The notes under the pieces are model-generated. The model did not search any database and was not told where the DNA came from. It saw only the letters and a program-made list of their open reading frames with translations. A program made the position numbers and the translations under genes. Shown here in pieces: positions 12,001 through 21,854 of a stretch of DNA of 64,000 nucleotides. The stretch covers positions 124,001 through 188,000 of the forward strand of contig QPMI01000494.1 in NCBI GenBank assembly GCA_004431415.1, read 5' to 3'. This DNA is from Cyanophora paradoxa (lineage: Eukaryota; Glaucocystophyceae; Cyanophorales; Cyanophoraceae). Position 1 is the first letter of the stretch; each line of letters opens with the position of its first letter.

Positions 12001-14569
12001 AGGGCGGCGGCGGTGGCTGCGGTGGCGACGCACCAGCGGTGCAGAGGCGGGGGATATTTTGCAAGCTGCGGCGGGGCGGGAGGGCGGTCGGATGAAATCG
12101 AAACCCGCGGCCGGGGAAGGCCGCTGCAGGGCAAGAAGGGAGAGGAGAGGAGGGGAAAGAAGAGGGGGGGGAGGGGGGGGGTTGAACGAGCGCACAGTCC
12201 GTGTCATCGTTGCCGGCGGCCGAGATGGAGATAACCCCGCGCTCGACCGCACTGCACGGCCGCCGCCGCCGCCCGTGAGCCCGGCCCCGGAGCTCCAGGC
12301 CGGGCGGGGCGCGGCGGGGGGGGGGGGGGGGGGGGGGAGCGCTCGCCTCTGCACCGCCGCGTCGATCGGGTCCCACCTCGGGTCCACCTGCGCAGCGGCT
12401 CGGTCATAAAAAGGCGGGGCGGGCAGGGGGCTCAAAAAACGGCTCGGAATTTAAGAGCTTTGCGGGAGGCGGAAGCCTCGGGCCTTGTGGGAGGAGGAGG
12501 AGGGAGGAAAAGGAGGACGGAGGAGGAGGAGGGGGGCAGGGGGGGGCGGGGGGCTCGAAAACAAAGCGAGCCTTCAGGGACATGCTCATGATGGCGCCGG
12601 CTCGGAATCTAAAAGCTTTGCTGGAGGCGGGTGCCTCTGGCCTTGCGGGACATGCTCATATGATGGCGGGCTTCACGGGCGGGACGGGGCGGGGCGGGGC
12701 GGGGCGGGCCTTCAGGGACATGCTCATGATGGCGGGCTTGACGTGGTTCGCGATCACCCAGTCCATCGACGACAGGATCGCAGACTGGCGGGAAGGTTAG
12801 GGGGAGGGGGGTGGGGGTGGGGGAGTGGGGGGTGGGGAGGGGGGCGTACCCCCGAGCCGCGCCCGTTGCAACCGAAGACGCGCAGCCCGTAGATCGTCGC
12901 CTGCTTCGCAGCGCCGTACGTCCGCGACCCGATCGTGCCCGCCACCTGCCCCCCGCGCCCCATGGCCAGGCCTAAGCCGCGCGCCGCCGGCGCCCGCGCG
13001 CGCCGCGGCGCAGCTCCAAAGCTGCGCACGTGGGTCCCGTGGCCGCTGCAGTCCCCAAAAAAGTTCTCTAAAAGGCGCACGCGCGCGGGGGCCGGGCGCC
13101 GTCGCTCAGCAACCTCGCGGTGCAGCGCGGCGCGGCGTGGGCGGGGAGGGGTACCGCCGGTGGCGTCGATGATGTTGCGCGCTCGCCCCTCGAACTCAGG
13201 GTGCTCCGTAAATATCCCGGAGTCGATCACGTACCTGTACCCCGCGCGCGCGCCCCGCCCCGCCCCGTGACGTCACGCGGCCCAGCCGGACATAAATAAA
13301 GAAGAGGGGTACGGGAGACGTACACGTTGACGCCGCAGCCAGAGGCGCTGTAACTGTACTTCCGGTCCCCACCCGAGCTCCAAGCGTCCTGCGCGCGCGC
13401 GGCCGCCGTCGGCGGGCCGGGGGGGTACAAAGGCAAGGAAGCGCGCGCGGGGGGGGGGGTACGGCACCTGGTCGATCCGGTCCAGATTCCAGGGCGCTGC
13501 GCGGCCGGCCGGCCGCGCCGCGGCGACGGTCAGGAAAAGGCGAGAGGCCTAGGCCTATAGCTAGCTAGCTATCTACGCCTAGCGTCTCTATGCTTATATT
13601 GATTATAAGGGCGCACGGGAGGACTGCTCGAGGGCGGCGATTGAGGCCGGGACGTCCCGCCAGACCCCCAGCACCGCGTCGTCCGCCTCGGCCGCCGCCC
13701 GCACGTCCTCCCCCATCCTGCCAGGAGGTCACGGGGGCGGGGGGGCGGGTTGGGGGGTGGGGGGAGGAAGGGGGGTACCGCGCGGAAAAGCCGGGGAAGA
13801 CGCCGCGGTAGACGTCGCGGACCTGCCGCGGGTGATCGCGATCGGTAAGAGGGGAGGGGGGAAGGCTAGGGGGGGGGGTATGCTTAAGGACGGCTCCGCG
13901 GCTGCGCGCGCACCTCGAAAAGTGGTTCCGGGGCCGGCGGGGCCGTCTCGCCGGGTACCGGTCCAGCCTTGGCGGAGGGTCCGGATCCGGAGCCGGGGGC
14001 CGCTTTGCCGGCGGCGCGGGGGGGCGAGGGGCCGCCGAGCTGGGGGCCTAGGCCCAGCCGCCTGCGGAGGAGCTCGAGGAGGGTCTGCGAGGCGGCGCCC
14101 AGGTCCTCGCCCGCAAGCAGCCGCCGCCCCAGCGCCCGCTCCGCCGCCTCGGGCTTGAAGCGCTGCGAGGCCGGAATCGATATCGAAATCGAAATTAAAT
14201 GGGCCCGAGGCTATAAAATTGCGTGCAAGGAGGTGAAGCGTGTAGGGCGCGCGCAAAGTTGAAGGCTACCGGGCCGGGCCGGGGCGCAGATGTATATTTA
14301 CGCACCACAATGAACAGGTCCCGAACTGGGGGCAGCTCGGCCCCTTCGGACAGGTCGAGGAGATCCCGCGCCTGATCACGGTCGTGAAGCTTGCCGGGAT
14401 TGGAGCCGGAGGAATCGGGCACGCCCGCTGCAGCTGCCGCCACCGCCGCGAGGAGGGCGATCGCGATCGCGAGGAGCGTCGCGGCTGTGCACGCGAGAGG
14501 CGCGGCCGGCGCGCGGGGGCGCCGCCGCCGGCTTCCCCCCTTAAGCTTCACAGCGCTCGCGCGCGCCAT
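3069..14569 (-). CDS. Membrane-anchored proteinase-K-like subtilase with EGF, KNH-like, PPC-like and SEA-like modules
   Basis: This spliced minus-strand gene starts at ATG 14569 and stops at 3069. Exon 1 (14306-14569) encodes a basic N-terminus and a hydrophobic signal or anchor segment ([18 protein letters not shown]). An I9-type propeptide follows ([11 protein letters not shown], then [13 protein letters not shown]). The S8 domain has all catalytic motifs: Asp in VIDSGI (about 13223), His in GHGTHVAGTIG (about 13040), the oxyanion Asn in [10 protein letters not shown] and Ser in [11 protein letters not shown] (about 11594). [19 protein letters not shown] is typical of proteinase K relatives. 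Downstream come an EGF-like module, a KNH/Kre9-like Ig module, about eight PPC-like modules with Ser-Pro linkers, a SEA-like region and a C-terminal membrane helix with an RHRRR stop-transfer. It is therefore predicted to be a surface-anchored endopeptidase. Individual exon edges are approximate. The unity of the gene rests on continuous module order and the lack of any internal start or terminator. Confidence 0.88.
3080..4800 (-). other. SEA-like region and C-terminal transmembrane helix
   Basis: After an acidic, Pro/Ala/Thr-rich linker (ending at about 4480) the minus strand reads [65 protein letters not shown] and [13 protein letters not shown] in separate exons. This alternation of strands and helices resembles the SEA-like modules found next to membrane spans, but the assignment is inference. 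A helix follows ([21 protein letters not shown]) with FLVYRHRRR after it, then a Pro/Arg-rich tail of about 75 residues. The protein is thus probably type I, with protease and binding modules outside the cell. Confidence 0.65.
4860..10620 (-). other. Array of about eight PPC-like (pre-peptidase C-terminal) modules
   Basis: The repeated pattern is: Cys, GSNVG, SGE-YYRF-P, TVT-SLC, FDS-YLY-GCP, NDDGC, a stretch ending in YFIVVEG, then G-FSMTV. Good examples are at 9300-9678 ([31 protein letters not shown]), 7490-8150 ([20 protein letters not shown]), 6785-7380 ([27 protein letters not shown]) and 6010-6580 ([17 protein letters not shown]). Each module is split by introns at equivalent places, which argues for duplication of whole multi-exon units. 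PPC domains usually follow secreted peptidase domains and are beta-sandwich binding modules. The last module (about 4860-5720) is more diverged. Confidence 0.75.
8150..8530 (-). repeat. Ser-Pro linker minisatellite
   Basis: The plus strand shows many near-copies of GGGCTGGGCGACGGGCTC. The minus strand reads as an uninterrupted (SP)n linker of roughly 100 residues with a few TET and TAT interruptions. It separates two PPC-like modules and is probably an extended, possibly O-glycosylated spacer. Shorter SP-type linkers sit near 6620-6785 and 9680-9790. Confidence 0.9.
10690..11330 (-). other. EGF-like module followed by KNH/Kre9-like Ig module
   Basis: The exon near 11130-11330 carries [14 protein letters not shown] and [12 protein letters not shown], the spacing of an EGF-like domain. 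It runs directly into [17 protein letters not shown]. The next exons give [11 protein letters not shown] with [16 protein letters not shown], then [18 protein letters not shown] and [18 protein letters not shown]. This pattern (W near the start, SYLWT-P, SG-YYLRI-S) matches the KNH/Kre9 N-terminal Ig-like family found in secreted and cell-wall proteins. It is probably an interaction module placed directly after the protease. Confidence 0.75.
12316..12337. repeat. 22-nt G homopolymer in a subtilase intron
   Basis: The run is C on the sense (minus) strand and lies between the [14 protein letters not shown] exon and the AAGN exon. It acts as, or grew from, a C-based polypyrimidine tract. Confidence 0.9.
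12568..12745 (-). repeat. Triplicated exon-tail and donor segment in the subtilase gene
   Basis: Three copies of a segment reading AAGCCCGCCATCATGAGCAT and then GTCCCTGAAGG occur on the minus strand at about 12705-12745, 12636-12680 and 12568-12598. The first is the real end of the exon encoding [11 protein letters not shown]; the others are intronic copies, the second with a small insertion (ATCATATGAGC). A linked segment near 12600-12643 recurs at about 12445-12485. Confidence 0.8.
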
Positions 14570-14790
14570 ATATATATGCATGCGCCGAACTTGCCTTGAC
14601 GCCGACGAGCTGCTGCGTATACGATCCACCGAGATCTAGAGCTGAGGATGCTGGAGCCGGCCGCCGTATACGTACATGTGATATCAATGCGCCGGGCGCG
14701 GCGGGCGCGCGCGCGACTGCTGGCTACCGAACTTCCGAAGTTCTAGCTCGGGCGAAAACGCGCAGACCAGCCTTCACTGGCAGCTGCCAG

Positions 14791-14871
14791 GCTCACGAGT
14801 CACGACTCACCGTTCACGACTCACGAGTCACGACTCACGAGACTCACGACTCACGAGTCACGACTCACGAC
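14791..14871. repeat. CACGACTCACGAGT direct and inverted repeat array
   Basis: Overlapping copies of CTCACGAGTCACGACTCAC fill about 80 bases. Units contain TGAGTC/GACTCA half-sites in both orientations, so the array can form several alternative hairpins. Confidence 0.75.
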
Positions 14872-14886
14872 CGTCGGACGCAGCCG

Positions 14887-14902
14887 CACTAGTACTGCGG
14901 CT
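14887..14902. repeat. Dispersed motif CACTAGTACTGCGGCT, copy 1
   Basis: The 11-mer CACTAGTACTG occurs here, at 15583-15593, 57087-57097 and 58211-58221. The copy at 57087 shares the full 16 bases. All lie in GC-rich stretches of the two divergent spacers. Confidence 0.8.
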
Positions 14903-15145
14903 GGCGCCGGCCGCGGCTGCAGTGCGGCAGTGCCGCGACCGTGCGCGCGCGTCCGACGGTCGGACTCGCCGAATCGACGCCGATACGCGATGCGCGGCGT
15001 TAACGTTCCGGCCCGGCGGAGTCCGGACTCCGGACTCCGGACTCCGCCGGCCGGGCCCGGCCGGCGGCCGGGCGCCGGGCCGGCCGGCGCCGCGGGATGA
15101 GCGGCGGCGCCCCGCGGCCGGGCCGGATCGCGAAACTTTTTTGAA

Positions 15146-15213
15146 ATCGCGATCGCGAGTCGCGACTCGCGACTCGGAGTCGCGACTCGCGAGTCGCGAC
15201 TCGCGAGTCGCGA
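15146..15213. repeat. GAGTCGCGACTC palindrome array
   Basis: About 68 bases are built almost entirely from GAGTCGCGACTC and TCGCGA palindromes arranged in tandem. The array is self-complementary over nearly its full length. Confidence 0.85.
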
Positions 15214-15582
15214 CCACTGCGGCCGGATCGATCCTCTCGCACAACTCAATCGCAGCAACTTGAAACTTCAAGCGAACGCGCGCACGCGCGCGCTCGCGCG
15301 ATCGCGATTGCCAAGTTGCGTATGCAAACTTGAAATGCCGTGCAATTTCGGTGCAAACGTACCGTACCACTGGCCTACAAATTCCACAATTAAGAGCGCT
15401 AGCACGCGGCACGCCGCAATGCGGCCGCATGCGCACGCGCAGCCGCCGGCCGCGGGCCGCGGGGGCGGCGGCGCCGGCGGCCCGGCGGGCCCGGCGCATG
15501 CGGCGCCGCATGGGCCGCGGCATGGCACGGCGCATGCGCGGGGCGGGCGCCGGCCTGCGCCGGCGCCCGCCCGGCGGCCGCG

Positions 15583-15593
15583 CACTAGTACTG
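15583..15593. repeat. Dispersed motif CACTAGTACTG, copy 2
   Basis: Exact 11-mer in a GC-rich palindromic stretch, followed by CATGCGC rather than CGGCT. Confidence 0.75.
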
Positions 15594-15805
15594 CATGCGC
15601 AGCAGCTCGGCCGCCCGCGGCGCGGCCGGCCGGCGCCGGGCCGGCGGGCCGGCGGCGGCTTGGTGGCCCCGGTCGCACGGACTCGCTCCGTCTCGCACAT
15701 AGGCAGCTGCGCCTGCAGGCTAGCGCTGCGCATGCGGGCCTGCGCATGCGGCGCACCGAATTCGAATATCGCCGATCGCGAGCGACCGCAGGGGTACACA
15801 CAGAG

Positions 15806-18800
15806 ATGAGCCGGTCGCGCTCGACGGGCCCGCGCGGCGCCGGCGGGCAGGGAAAGCGGAAACGGGGTGCGTGCGGGCGATTGCTCGCTTGCGCCGTCGC
15901 GTTCGCTGAGCCCGTGCAGGCGCGAAGCTCGAGGAGAGAAGCCCCGCGGCCGCGACGCCAGCCGCGCGGGATTTACTCGCCTCCGGTAAGCTTCTTTTGA
16001 GTGAGCTTCCCCTTTCTCAAGCTAGCGCGCAAAATTCTCGACTTCGATGCGGGATCAAATTTCAGAGTGCTCGTACGCCGCCATGGCCATTCTCACCCGC
16101 TGCTTTCCTTTCGCGCAGGTCAAGATGCAAGCTTTGTTAATTCAAAGCTTCCTGCGTGGCCTTCGGCCTCCAGAAAGCGAGGCGGAGCGGCCGCGAGCTC
16201 GCCCCAGCTGCAGCAGACTCCGGAAATTGCAGATCTAGAGGTAATGCAGCTGGAGCAAGGTCAGAATTCGAAGCGGCAGCCGCAGTTCCATCAGCAGCAG
16301 AAGATTCCCTCCCCTCCGTTCATGCGATGGACGCGGCGGCGCCTGGCGGCTGCGGAACAAGAGCTTCTGTCGGGCCGGGGACAGCAGCTCCAACCTGCAC
16401 TGCAGGCTGAGGCGGCCGAGGCTTCGCAGCCTTCCAGCCGCAAGCGGAGCCGCGCGCGCGCGAAGCAGGAGCCGAATCCCGATTCAAAGGCGGGGCGCGC
16501 CCGCGGCCGTGCTGGAGACCGCTCGTCGAAGAATTCAAGGAACACTGATCATGAGCCCTCGAATGCAGTGGTCCGTCCTGTGTTCTGTCTTTTCTGCCGG
16601 CTGCGCTGCGGAATTCGAAGTTTGACCATGAGAAGCCGCCTCGCGCTCGTCGCTTCAACTGAATTTCGCATGGCGCAGGCAGGAGCTCGGGCACCGGCAC
16701 CCACAGGCAGCCTCGCACTAGAAGGAGAAGAAGCCATCTCTTCAGCTCCGGACCGTCTTTCATCGGCCGCCTCCGCCTCGAGATCAAATTCGAATTCGGA
16801 GCGCCCGCCGGTCGCGGCCGTTTCGCTGCTCGCAGCCCCTGCTGTCCCCTCGATCGAAAGCCCAGGCCCCGTGGAGGCCGCCCCTCCCCCGCCTGCGGAT
16901 TCGAGATCGACCTTGGAGGCCTCGAATTCAGCCTCCACCGCGAGCGCCGCCCCCTCTGCTCCTGCGGCCTGCCCAGATGCAGCCGTCCCCGCCGCATCGC
17001 CGTCTGCCGCAGCCCCGCCGGGGCCGACCCGTGGGCGCGGGCGCAGCCTTGGACGCAAGAAGCAAGCTCAGACAGCGGCAGCGGCAGCTTCAGCAGCAGA
17101 CGGCGGGTCCGAGCAGCAGCCGCAGCCGCAGGGGCTGCGCCGCGGGCGCTCCCGCGGCCGCGGACCGGCATCCGAAGTCGCATGCGCCCCGCGGCCGGCC
17201 GCGGCCGGCGCCGTCGACGTCGACCATGCGCCAGCGCCAGCGGCGCTGGAGACGCCGGCGCAGAACTCGGAGAAATCGGAGAAGTCGACGGGAGATTCGG
17301 AGGCCCCAGCCGCGGCCGCGGCCGCCCCTCGCGAGACATGTACAGCGCCCGGCGTAGAGCACGGGGGGCCTTCCGACTTCGCGGGCGGCCCGGCCTTGCC
17401 CCGGATCTGGAGCCCGACCGTCGCGCCTCCGCCCGTGGTCGCGATCGCGGCCGCCTCTGCTCCGCCCCCGGAAGTCACGGGCCCGAGCTCGCCTCCTCCT
17501 CCGCCTCCGCCTCCGCCTCCGCCTCCGCCTCCGGGTCTTGCCTTCGCCTCCGCCCCGCCCCCGCCCTCGCCCTTCAGCTTGCCCCCGCCCCCGCCCCCGG
17601 CCGCTGCGCACTCCGCGCCTCCGGATCCGCAGCCTCCCTCCTCAGAGCCGACCTCCACCGCCTCCGCCCCGATCGTTTCTCCCCCGTCCCCGCCCGCGGT
17701 CGGGACCGCGGCCGCGGCCCCCGCCGCCGCACCGGGCTCGCCTTCGTCCGCGGACCGCGCCCCTGCCTCGCCCCCGCCCCCGCCCCCCGCCGACGCCACC
17801 TCTCTTCCGCCTTCGGCCGCTTTGGATCCTCCCCCGCCCGCGGCCGCCTCCCCGCCGGCCCTCGTCCTCTCGCCGCCCCGGGCGCCGGAAGGCGTGACCC
17901 GGCCGCAGCCCCGAAAGTTCAAGCTCGACCGCCAGAAGAAGCCGAACACGAAGGCTCCCGGGGCTGGGCCCGGACCGGCGACAACCACGCTCCAGCAGCG
18001 GCAGCTGCAGCAGCTACAGTCGCAGGACTCGAAGGCTTCTGAGCCTGGTTTCAAGCCTTTGCCTGCTGCTCCGGGCGCGAAGTCTGGGTCCGAAGCCGCG
18101 GGGCCGGCGCCGGTGCCGCGGCCGGCGCCGGCGCGGGGCCCGTCCGCGGCCGCGGAGCCTCGATCCTCGGGCCTTCCTCGCAGCCGCAGCAGGCGTCCGC
18201 CCCGGAACCCGCGTCCTCCGTCAGCTCGCAGCCACCGGGTTCAGCGGCCGCAGCCGCCAACAATTCCAAGCTTCAGATCGAGCTCCCGCGCCGCCGGCGC
18301 CCGCCCCAGTCTCGGCCCCGGCCCGGCCTCGGCCCCGGCCTCGCGGCCGGAGCCCCGCCTGCCGGTGCCCGGACCGGCCTCCTCGCGATCGGCGCCGGCC
18401 CCGAAATCAAAGCCGCGCCCCCCGGCGCCCGCCCCTGCCTCGTCGCGATCGGCCCTGGCGCCGGCCCCGGAGCCGGCCCCGAAGCCGAGCCCACCGGCGC
18501 CCGCCCTTCCCTCCTCGGCCCCGGCGCCGGTCCCGGAGCCGCGCCCGCCCAGCCCACGGCTGCTCTTCGTGCCAGTGAACGCCCCCAACGACCGCATCGC
18601 CGCCCTGCTCCGCTCGGTGCGCATAATGAACCGGCCCGTAGCGCTCGAAATTATATCAATATTTAATCGGTCGGCATCTGTATGCGCAGGCCGGCGTCGG
18701 GATTACGAAGGTCGAGAAAGGCAGCGTCCAGGTAACTTTTTAATTATAAGCTTCTATAGCTAAAGAGCAAGTTTAAATCTTTAGCTTTCAATTGCTTTAG

Positions 18801-21369
18801 CTTCCCGTCGGATCCGATCTTAAGCTTATAGCTATAGCTTATTATTTAAAAAGCTTATTGCCTTTCCTGGACGGTGGAGAAAGGCAGCGTCCAGGTAAAT
18901 ATAAGCTTAAATTCTAGATCTGAAGAGCGAATTCAAACCTTCAGCTTGCCTCCCGTACGCGTTGGATATCGATATCAATCTATTCACAATTCGCCCGGCC
19001 CAGGCCCGCGGCAACTGCGCCTACGAGTGCCTGATCGCGAGCGCGGGGCCGTCCGCCCCTTCCGCGGCCCTCAACGCCAAGGTACGCTCTAGACTCTCAT
19101 TTATCTCCCTAGATCCGATCTAGATCTTTCCTTCTGAATCTAGATCTAGATCTCGATCTTATACAGACTCTAACGTAACTATCTCCGACCCAGATCTTCC
19201 CTTCCCCCTCTCCTTTATTCGCTCCCTCGACCTCACATCCCCCCCCCCTCCCCCCTCGTCCTCCTCGCGCAGGCGCGGCGGCGGGAGGACGGGCGGAAGA
19301 TCGCGGCCCTCCGCTGCCTCGCCGTCGCCGGCCTCCTCCACCGCTCCCTCGCCGAAGGTCCGCCCCGAATTCGAATTAGAGGAGAGCGAACTATGAAATT
19401 AATTGAACTAGAGCACGGGCAGCTTAGTACCAGCAGCTTAGAAAGACAGGAAAGTTCAACTTACGAACTAAATTGAATTATAAGCCGGTCTAGATTCCTG
19501 GTCGACGTCTAGATGTTTTTAATTAGCAGAAAACTCGTCGACGTCAAAGAGGCTTTTTACGATGTGTTGATTGGAGACGCATATATATAATATGGATCCC
19601 CCCATTTTCTGCAATCGATATCGCGCCACCGAATCCGGTGGCGAGAATTCTGACCCCCCAATAATATGGTCCGTCCCTGCCAATAATATGCATAATATGA
19701 TCTCCCCATTTATAAAAGTCCAAAAATGGGTTGATTGATTGGAGATGCATAATCCCCGTTTTCTGCCATCGCCCCACCGAATCCGGTGGCGACAATTCTG
19801 ACCCCTTCGTTCGCAGGGGACTTCCTGGACCTGCTGCGGGCGACCACCGGCACCCAGGACGCCGCCGGTGCCCGCCCCCGCGCCCCTAACTATAAGCCTT
19901 CGAATTCTACTAGCTAGGGCTAGCAAAAACCGCGGGAGACGAAGCTAATAATTATTAGCGGAATTAGAGCTATAAGCGAATTCCGATTACTCGCTCTATA
20001 TCTGGGTTTTATAATCAGATCTAGAGCTCTTAATCGCGAAGCTTGCCGGTACCGAGGACGCCGCTGTCGCCCGCACTAACTATAGGGGCCTGATCTCAAG
20101 ATCGAGAGCGCGGGGCCTTGCACTTGGCTCGGGCTAGCAAAAACCGTGGGAGACGAAGCTAATAATTATTAGCGGAATTAGAGCTATAAGCGAATTCCGA
20201 TTACTCGCTCTATATCTGGGTTTTATAATCAGATCTAGAGCTCTTAATCGCGAAGCTTGCCGGTACCGAGGACGCCGCTGTCGCCCGCACTAACTATAGG
20301 GGCCTGATCTCAAGATTGAGCGCGCGCGCGGGGCCTTGCACTTGGCTCGCGACCTTTAAATTTCCGGTCGGCTAAATGGTTAATTAAAAATAGTTAAGCT
20401 TCAGTTATGCTGAAGCTTCGCTGAGTATATATATAAGCTCACGCGTCGCGCCCCCGCAGGGTACCTCGCGGGGCAGCTCGACGCCGACTCGGCCCTCTCC
20501 TCCGACAAGTGCGAGCGAAAATCGGATCGGAGATTGAATAGGAGCCGGGCCGATTCTATAATAAGATCCAGAGATCTTCTCCTTTTCGAATTTCGCGGAG
20601 AAGATCAAGTACAATAAGATCCTTTACAATAAGATCTCGGGCGGGTTTTCGGGGGCCTCTTAAATTTCCGATCGTTTCGCAGGTACGGGGGCAACCTGGA
20701 GCTGCACAGCGTGGGCACCTGGCTCCGCATCCGCGTCCTCGTCCTCGTCGAGCAGGTCCGATCCATTGATTTTATGTGCAGCTTAGATTGGTCGAATCAA
20801 AGCTCTAATTTTGGATTTTGCAATTGTAATAAGAGCCTCTTCGTCTTTCAAGGCTTTCGCGTCCTTCGCCAATTCGAGGCTCGAGCTCTCTAGATCATAT
20901 GATCACGCTCGATCTCTCGCTCACGAATTTGATCGCTGTCTAGATCTCACTCTCAAGCACTTTCTCTCGCGCAGAACTCGAACGAGACGCCCGGGGCCTT
21001 CGGAGACCTCTCGCAGCAGTCCCGCACCGTCGTGATGATCAACAGCCGGCGCGTCTATTATTCTGTGCTTATGAAAAGTTATGGTTTTTAGTTAGCTGAC
21101 GCTCAAGCACGCGCACGTGCAGGCGGCAGCACATGAGCCCCGTCGCGCCGCGCCCGCCGCTCTTCGCGGGGCCCTCGGTCGACGAGATCGCGGCGGCGGC
21201 GCGCGCGGCGCTGGCGGCGGCGCGCGCGGCGGCCGCCTCCGCCTCCGCCTCCGCCTCGGCGGAGCTCGGGTTCGGGTCCGGGTCGGGGCCGTCCGAGGAG
21301 TGGAGGAAGGAAGCGCTGGAGCTGGCGGGACGGACGGAGGCGGCCCTGGGGCGGGCGCTCAAGGAGTAG
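15806..21369 (+). CDS. OTU-type cysteine protease with long Pro/Ala-rich N-terminus
   Basis: The start is ATG 15806. The first exon junctions close in phase: MSRSRSTGPRGAGGQ, then AKLEERSPAATPARDLL, then QDASFVNSKLPAWP. A long low-complexity exon follows (about 16670-18620), rich in Ala, Pro and Ser with a run of 14 prolines near 17490-17535. The C-terminal exons read RLLFVPVNAPNDRIAALLRS, AGVGITKVEKGSVQ, ARGNCAYECLIASAG (catalytic Cys box), DGRKIAALRCLAVAGLL, GDFLDLLRATTG, GYLAGQLDADSALSS, YGGNLELHSVGTWLRIRVLV and INSRRRQHMSPVAP. The YGG-LEL segment matches OTU WGG-LEL, and QHMSPV fits the catalytic His box (HYxSV). OTU enzymes remove ubiquitin from proteins. The usual Asp of the DGNC box is replaced (ARGNC), so activity is not certain. 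The stop is TAG 21367-21369. Confidence 0.68.
18711..18899 (+). repeat. Duplicated exon tail and donor in an OTU-gene intron
   Basis: GTCGAGAAAGGCAGCGTCCA with the donor GGTAA (18711-18735) recurs as GTGGAGAAAGGCAGCGTCCA with GGTAA at 18874-18899. The second copy lacks an AG acceptor in front of it, so it is probably an intronic copy made by tandem duplication. Confidence 0.8.
19565..19808. repeat. Tandem intronic duplication with CCACCG-CGGTGG hairpin
   Basis: Two copies, about 170 bases apart, share TTGATTGGAGA, an ATTTTCTGC block and CCACCGAATCCGGTGGCGA followed by AATTCTGACCCC. The conserved block contains a short inverted repeat. The second copy ends just before the acceptor CGTTCGCAG at about 19816. 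Confidence 0.75.
19919..20349. repeat. 214-nt tandem intronic duplication in the OTU gene
   Basis: Two nearly identical copies (19919-20132 and 20133-20349) start at GCTAGCAAAAACCG and end at TTGCACTTGGCTCG. Each contains GGTACCGAGGACGCCGCTGT, a decayed copy of the upstream exon end and donor (GGCACCCAGGACGCCGCCGG at about 19840-19880), including the following TAACTATA. Confidence 0.88.
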
Positions 21370-21629
21370 ACGCGGATATCGATCCACGACCAGATCTAGA
21401 TTGATGCGTATGCACGCCCGGACCCACACTGTTTTACGAAGAACCTGTGATCATGACCCAAATTAAATCGATATCTTCCCAGGCCACTGCAGCTGATCAT
21501 GAATCTTCCCAGGCCACTGGGGCTGCCCTGGGGCGGGCGCTCAAGGAGTAGACGCGGATATCGATCCACGGCCAGATCTAGATCGACGCACACCCGGACC
21601 GGCACTGTTTTTCGAAGAACCTGTGACCC
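21344..21629 (+). repeat. Direct duplication of the OTU gene's last exon end
   Basis: The segment 21344-21456, encoding the C-terminal GRALKE, the stop and about 80 bases beyond, recurs at 21523-21629 with a few substitutions. The second copy keeps CGGGCGCTCAAGGAGTAG but has no upstream coding sequence, so it is probably non-functional. Confidence 0.85.
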
Positions 21630-21854
21630 AACTCTGCCCGGCGGCCCGAGCCACTGCGCATGCTCTAGATCTAGCGCCACTGCCGCGAAAGCCGAAGCAT
21701 TGAATGGAAATGACAACGGGGCGCGCTTTTCGCGGTAGAGCACGAGGCCGGGCCGCCGGGACGCGTACGGGCGCCGAGCCCTCCGGCCGGATGAAGTCAA
21801 GTCCCCTCGCCGGGTACACGGATATCGAGGCGCCGCAGAAGCCAACTTCGCGCA
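21370..21854. other. Spacer between OTU and E-Syt-like genes
   Basis: Same-strand spacer of 485 bases. It holds the duplicated OTU gene tail and AT-rich palindromic words (GATATCGAT, AGATCTAGATC), then the presumed promoter of the downstream gene. No clear TATA box is visible. Confidence 0.5.

Larger units (their letters stand above)
11430..14165 (-). other. Subtilase propeptide and S8A catalytic domain
   Basis: Exons here read in order: propeptide ([44 protein letters not shown]), PWNLDRIDQ, the Asp exon, the His exon, [40 protein letters not shown], the Asn exon, [19 protein letters not shown] with [24 protein letters not shown], and the Ser exon with [15 protein letters not shown]. The order and spacing match proteinase K-type subtilases, and no catalytic residue is missing. 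Intron phases close correctly where checked, for example PGFSA-R-MGED across the intron near 13735-13785. Confidence 0.92.
14570..15805. other. Divergent intergenic region between subtilase and OTU genes
   Basis: This head-to-head spacer of about 1.2 kb should carry both promoters. It contains a direct-repeat array (14791-14871), GC-rich palindromes (about 15019-15120 and 15420-15660), a GAGTCGCGACTC palindrome array (15146-15213) and two copies of the 11-mer CACTAGTACTG. A TATATATA run abuts the subtilase ATG. I see no coding signal. Confidence 0.6.

Noticed and set aside
14791-14871. CRISPR-like regular repeats
   Set aside because: There are no unique spacers, the units overlap and are palindromic, and the window is eukaryotic with no cas genes.
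16001-18763. A single 920-residue uninterrupted frame
   Set aside because: Its first codon is GTG inside an apparent intron (GTAAGC at about 15986 to CGCAG at about 16118). Phase-consistent exons point to ATG 15806, so only part of the frame is coding.
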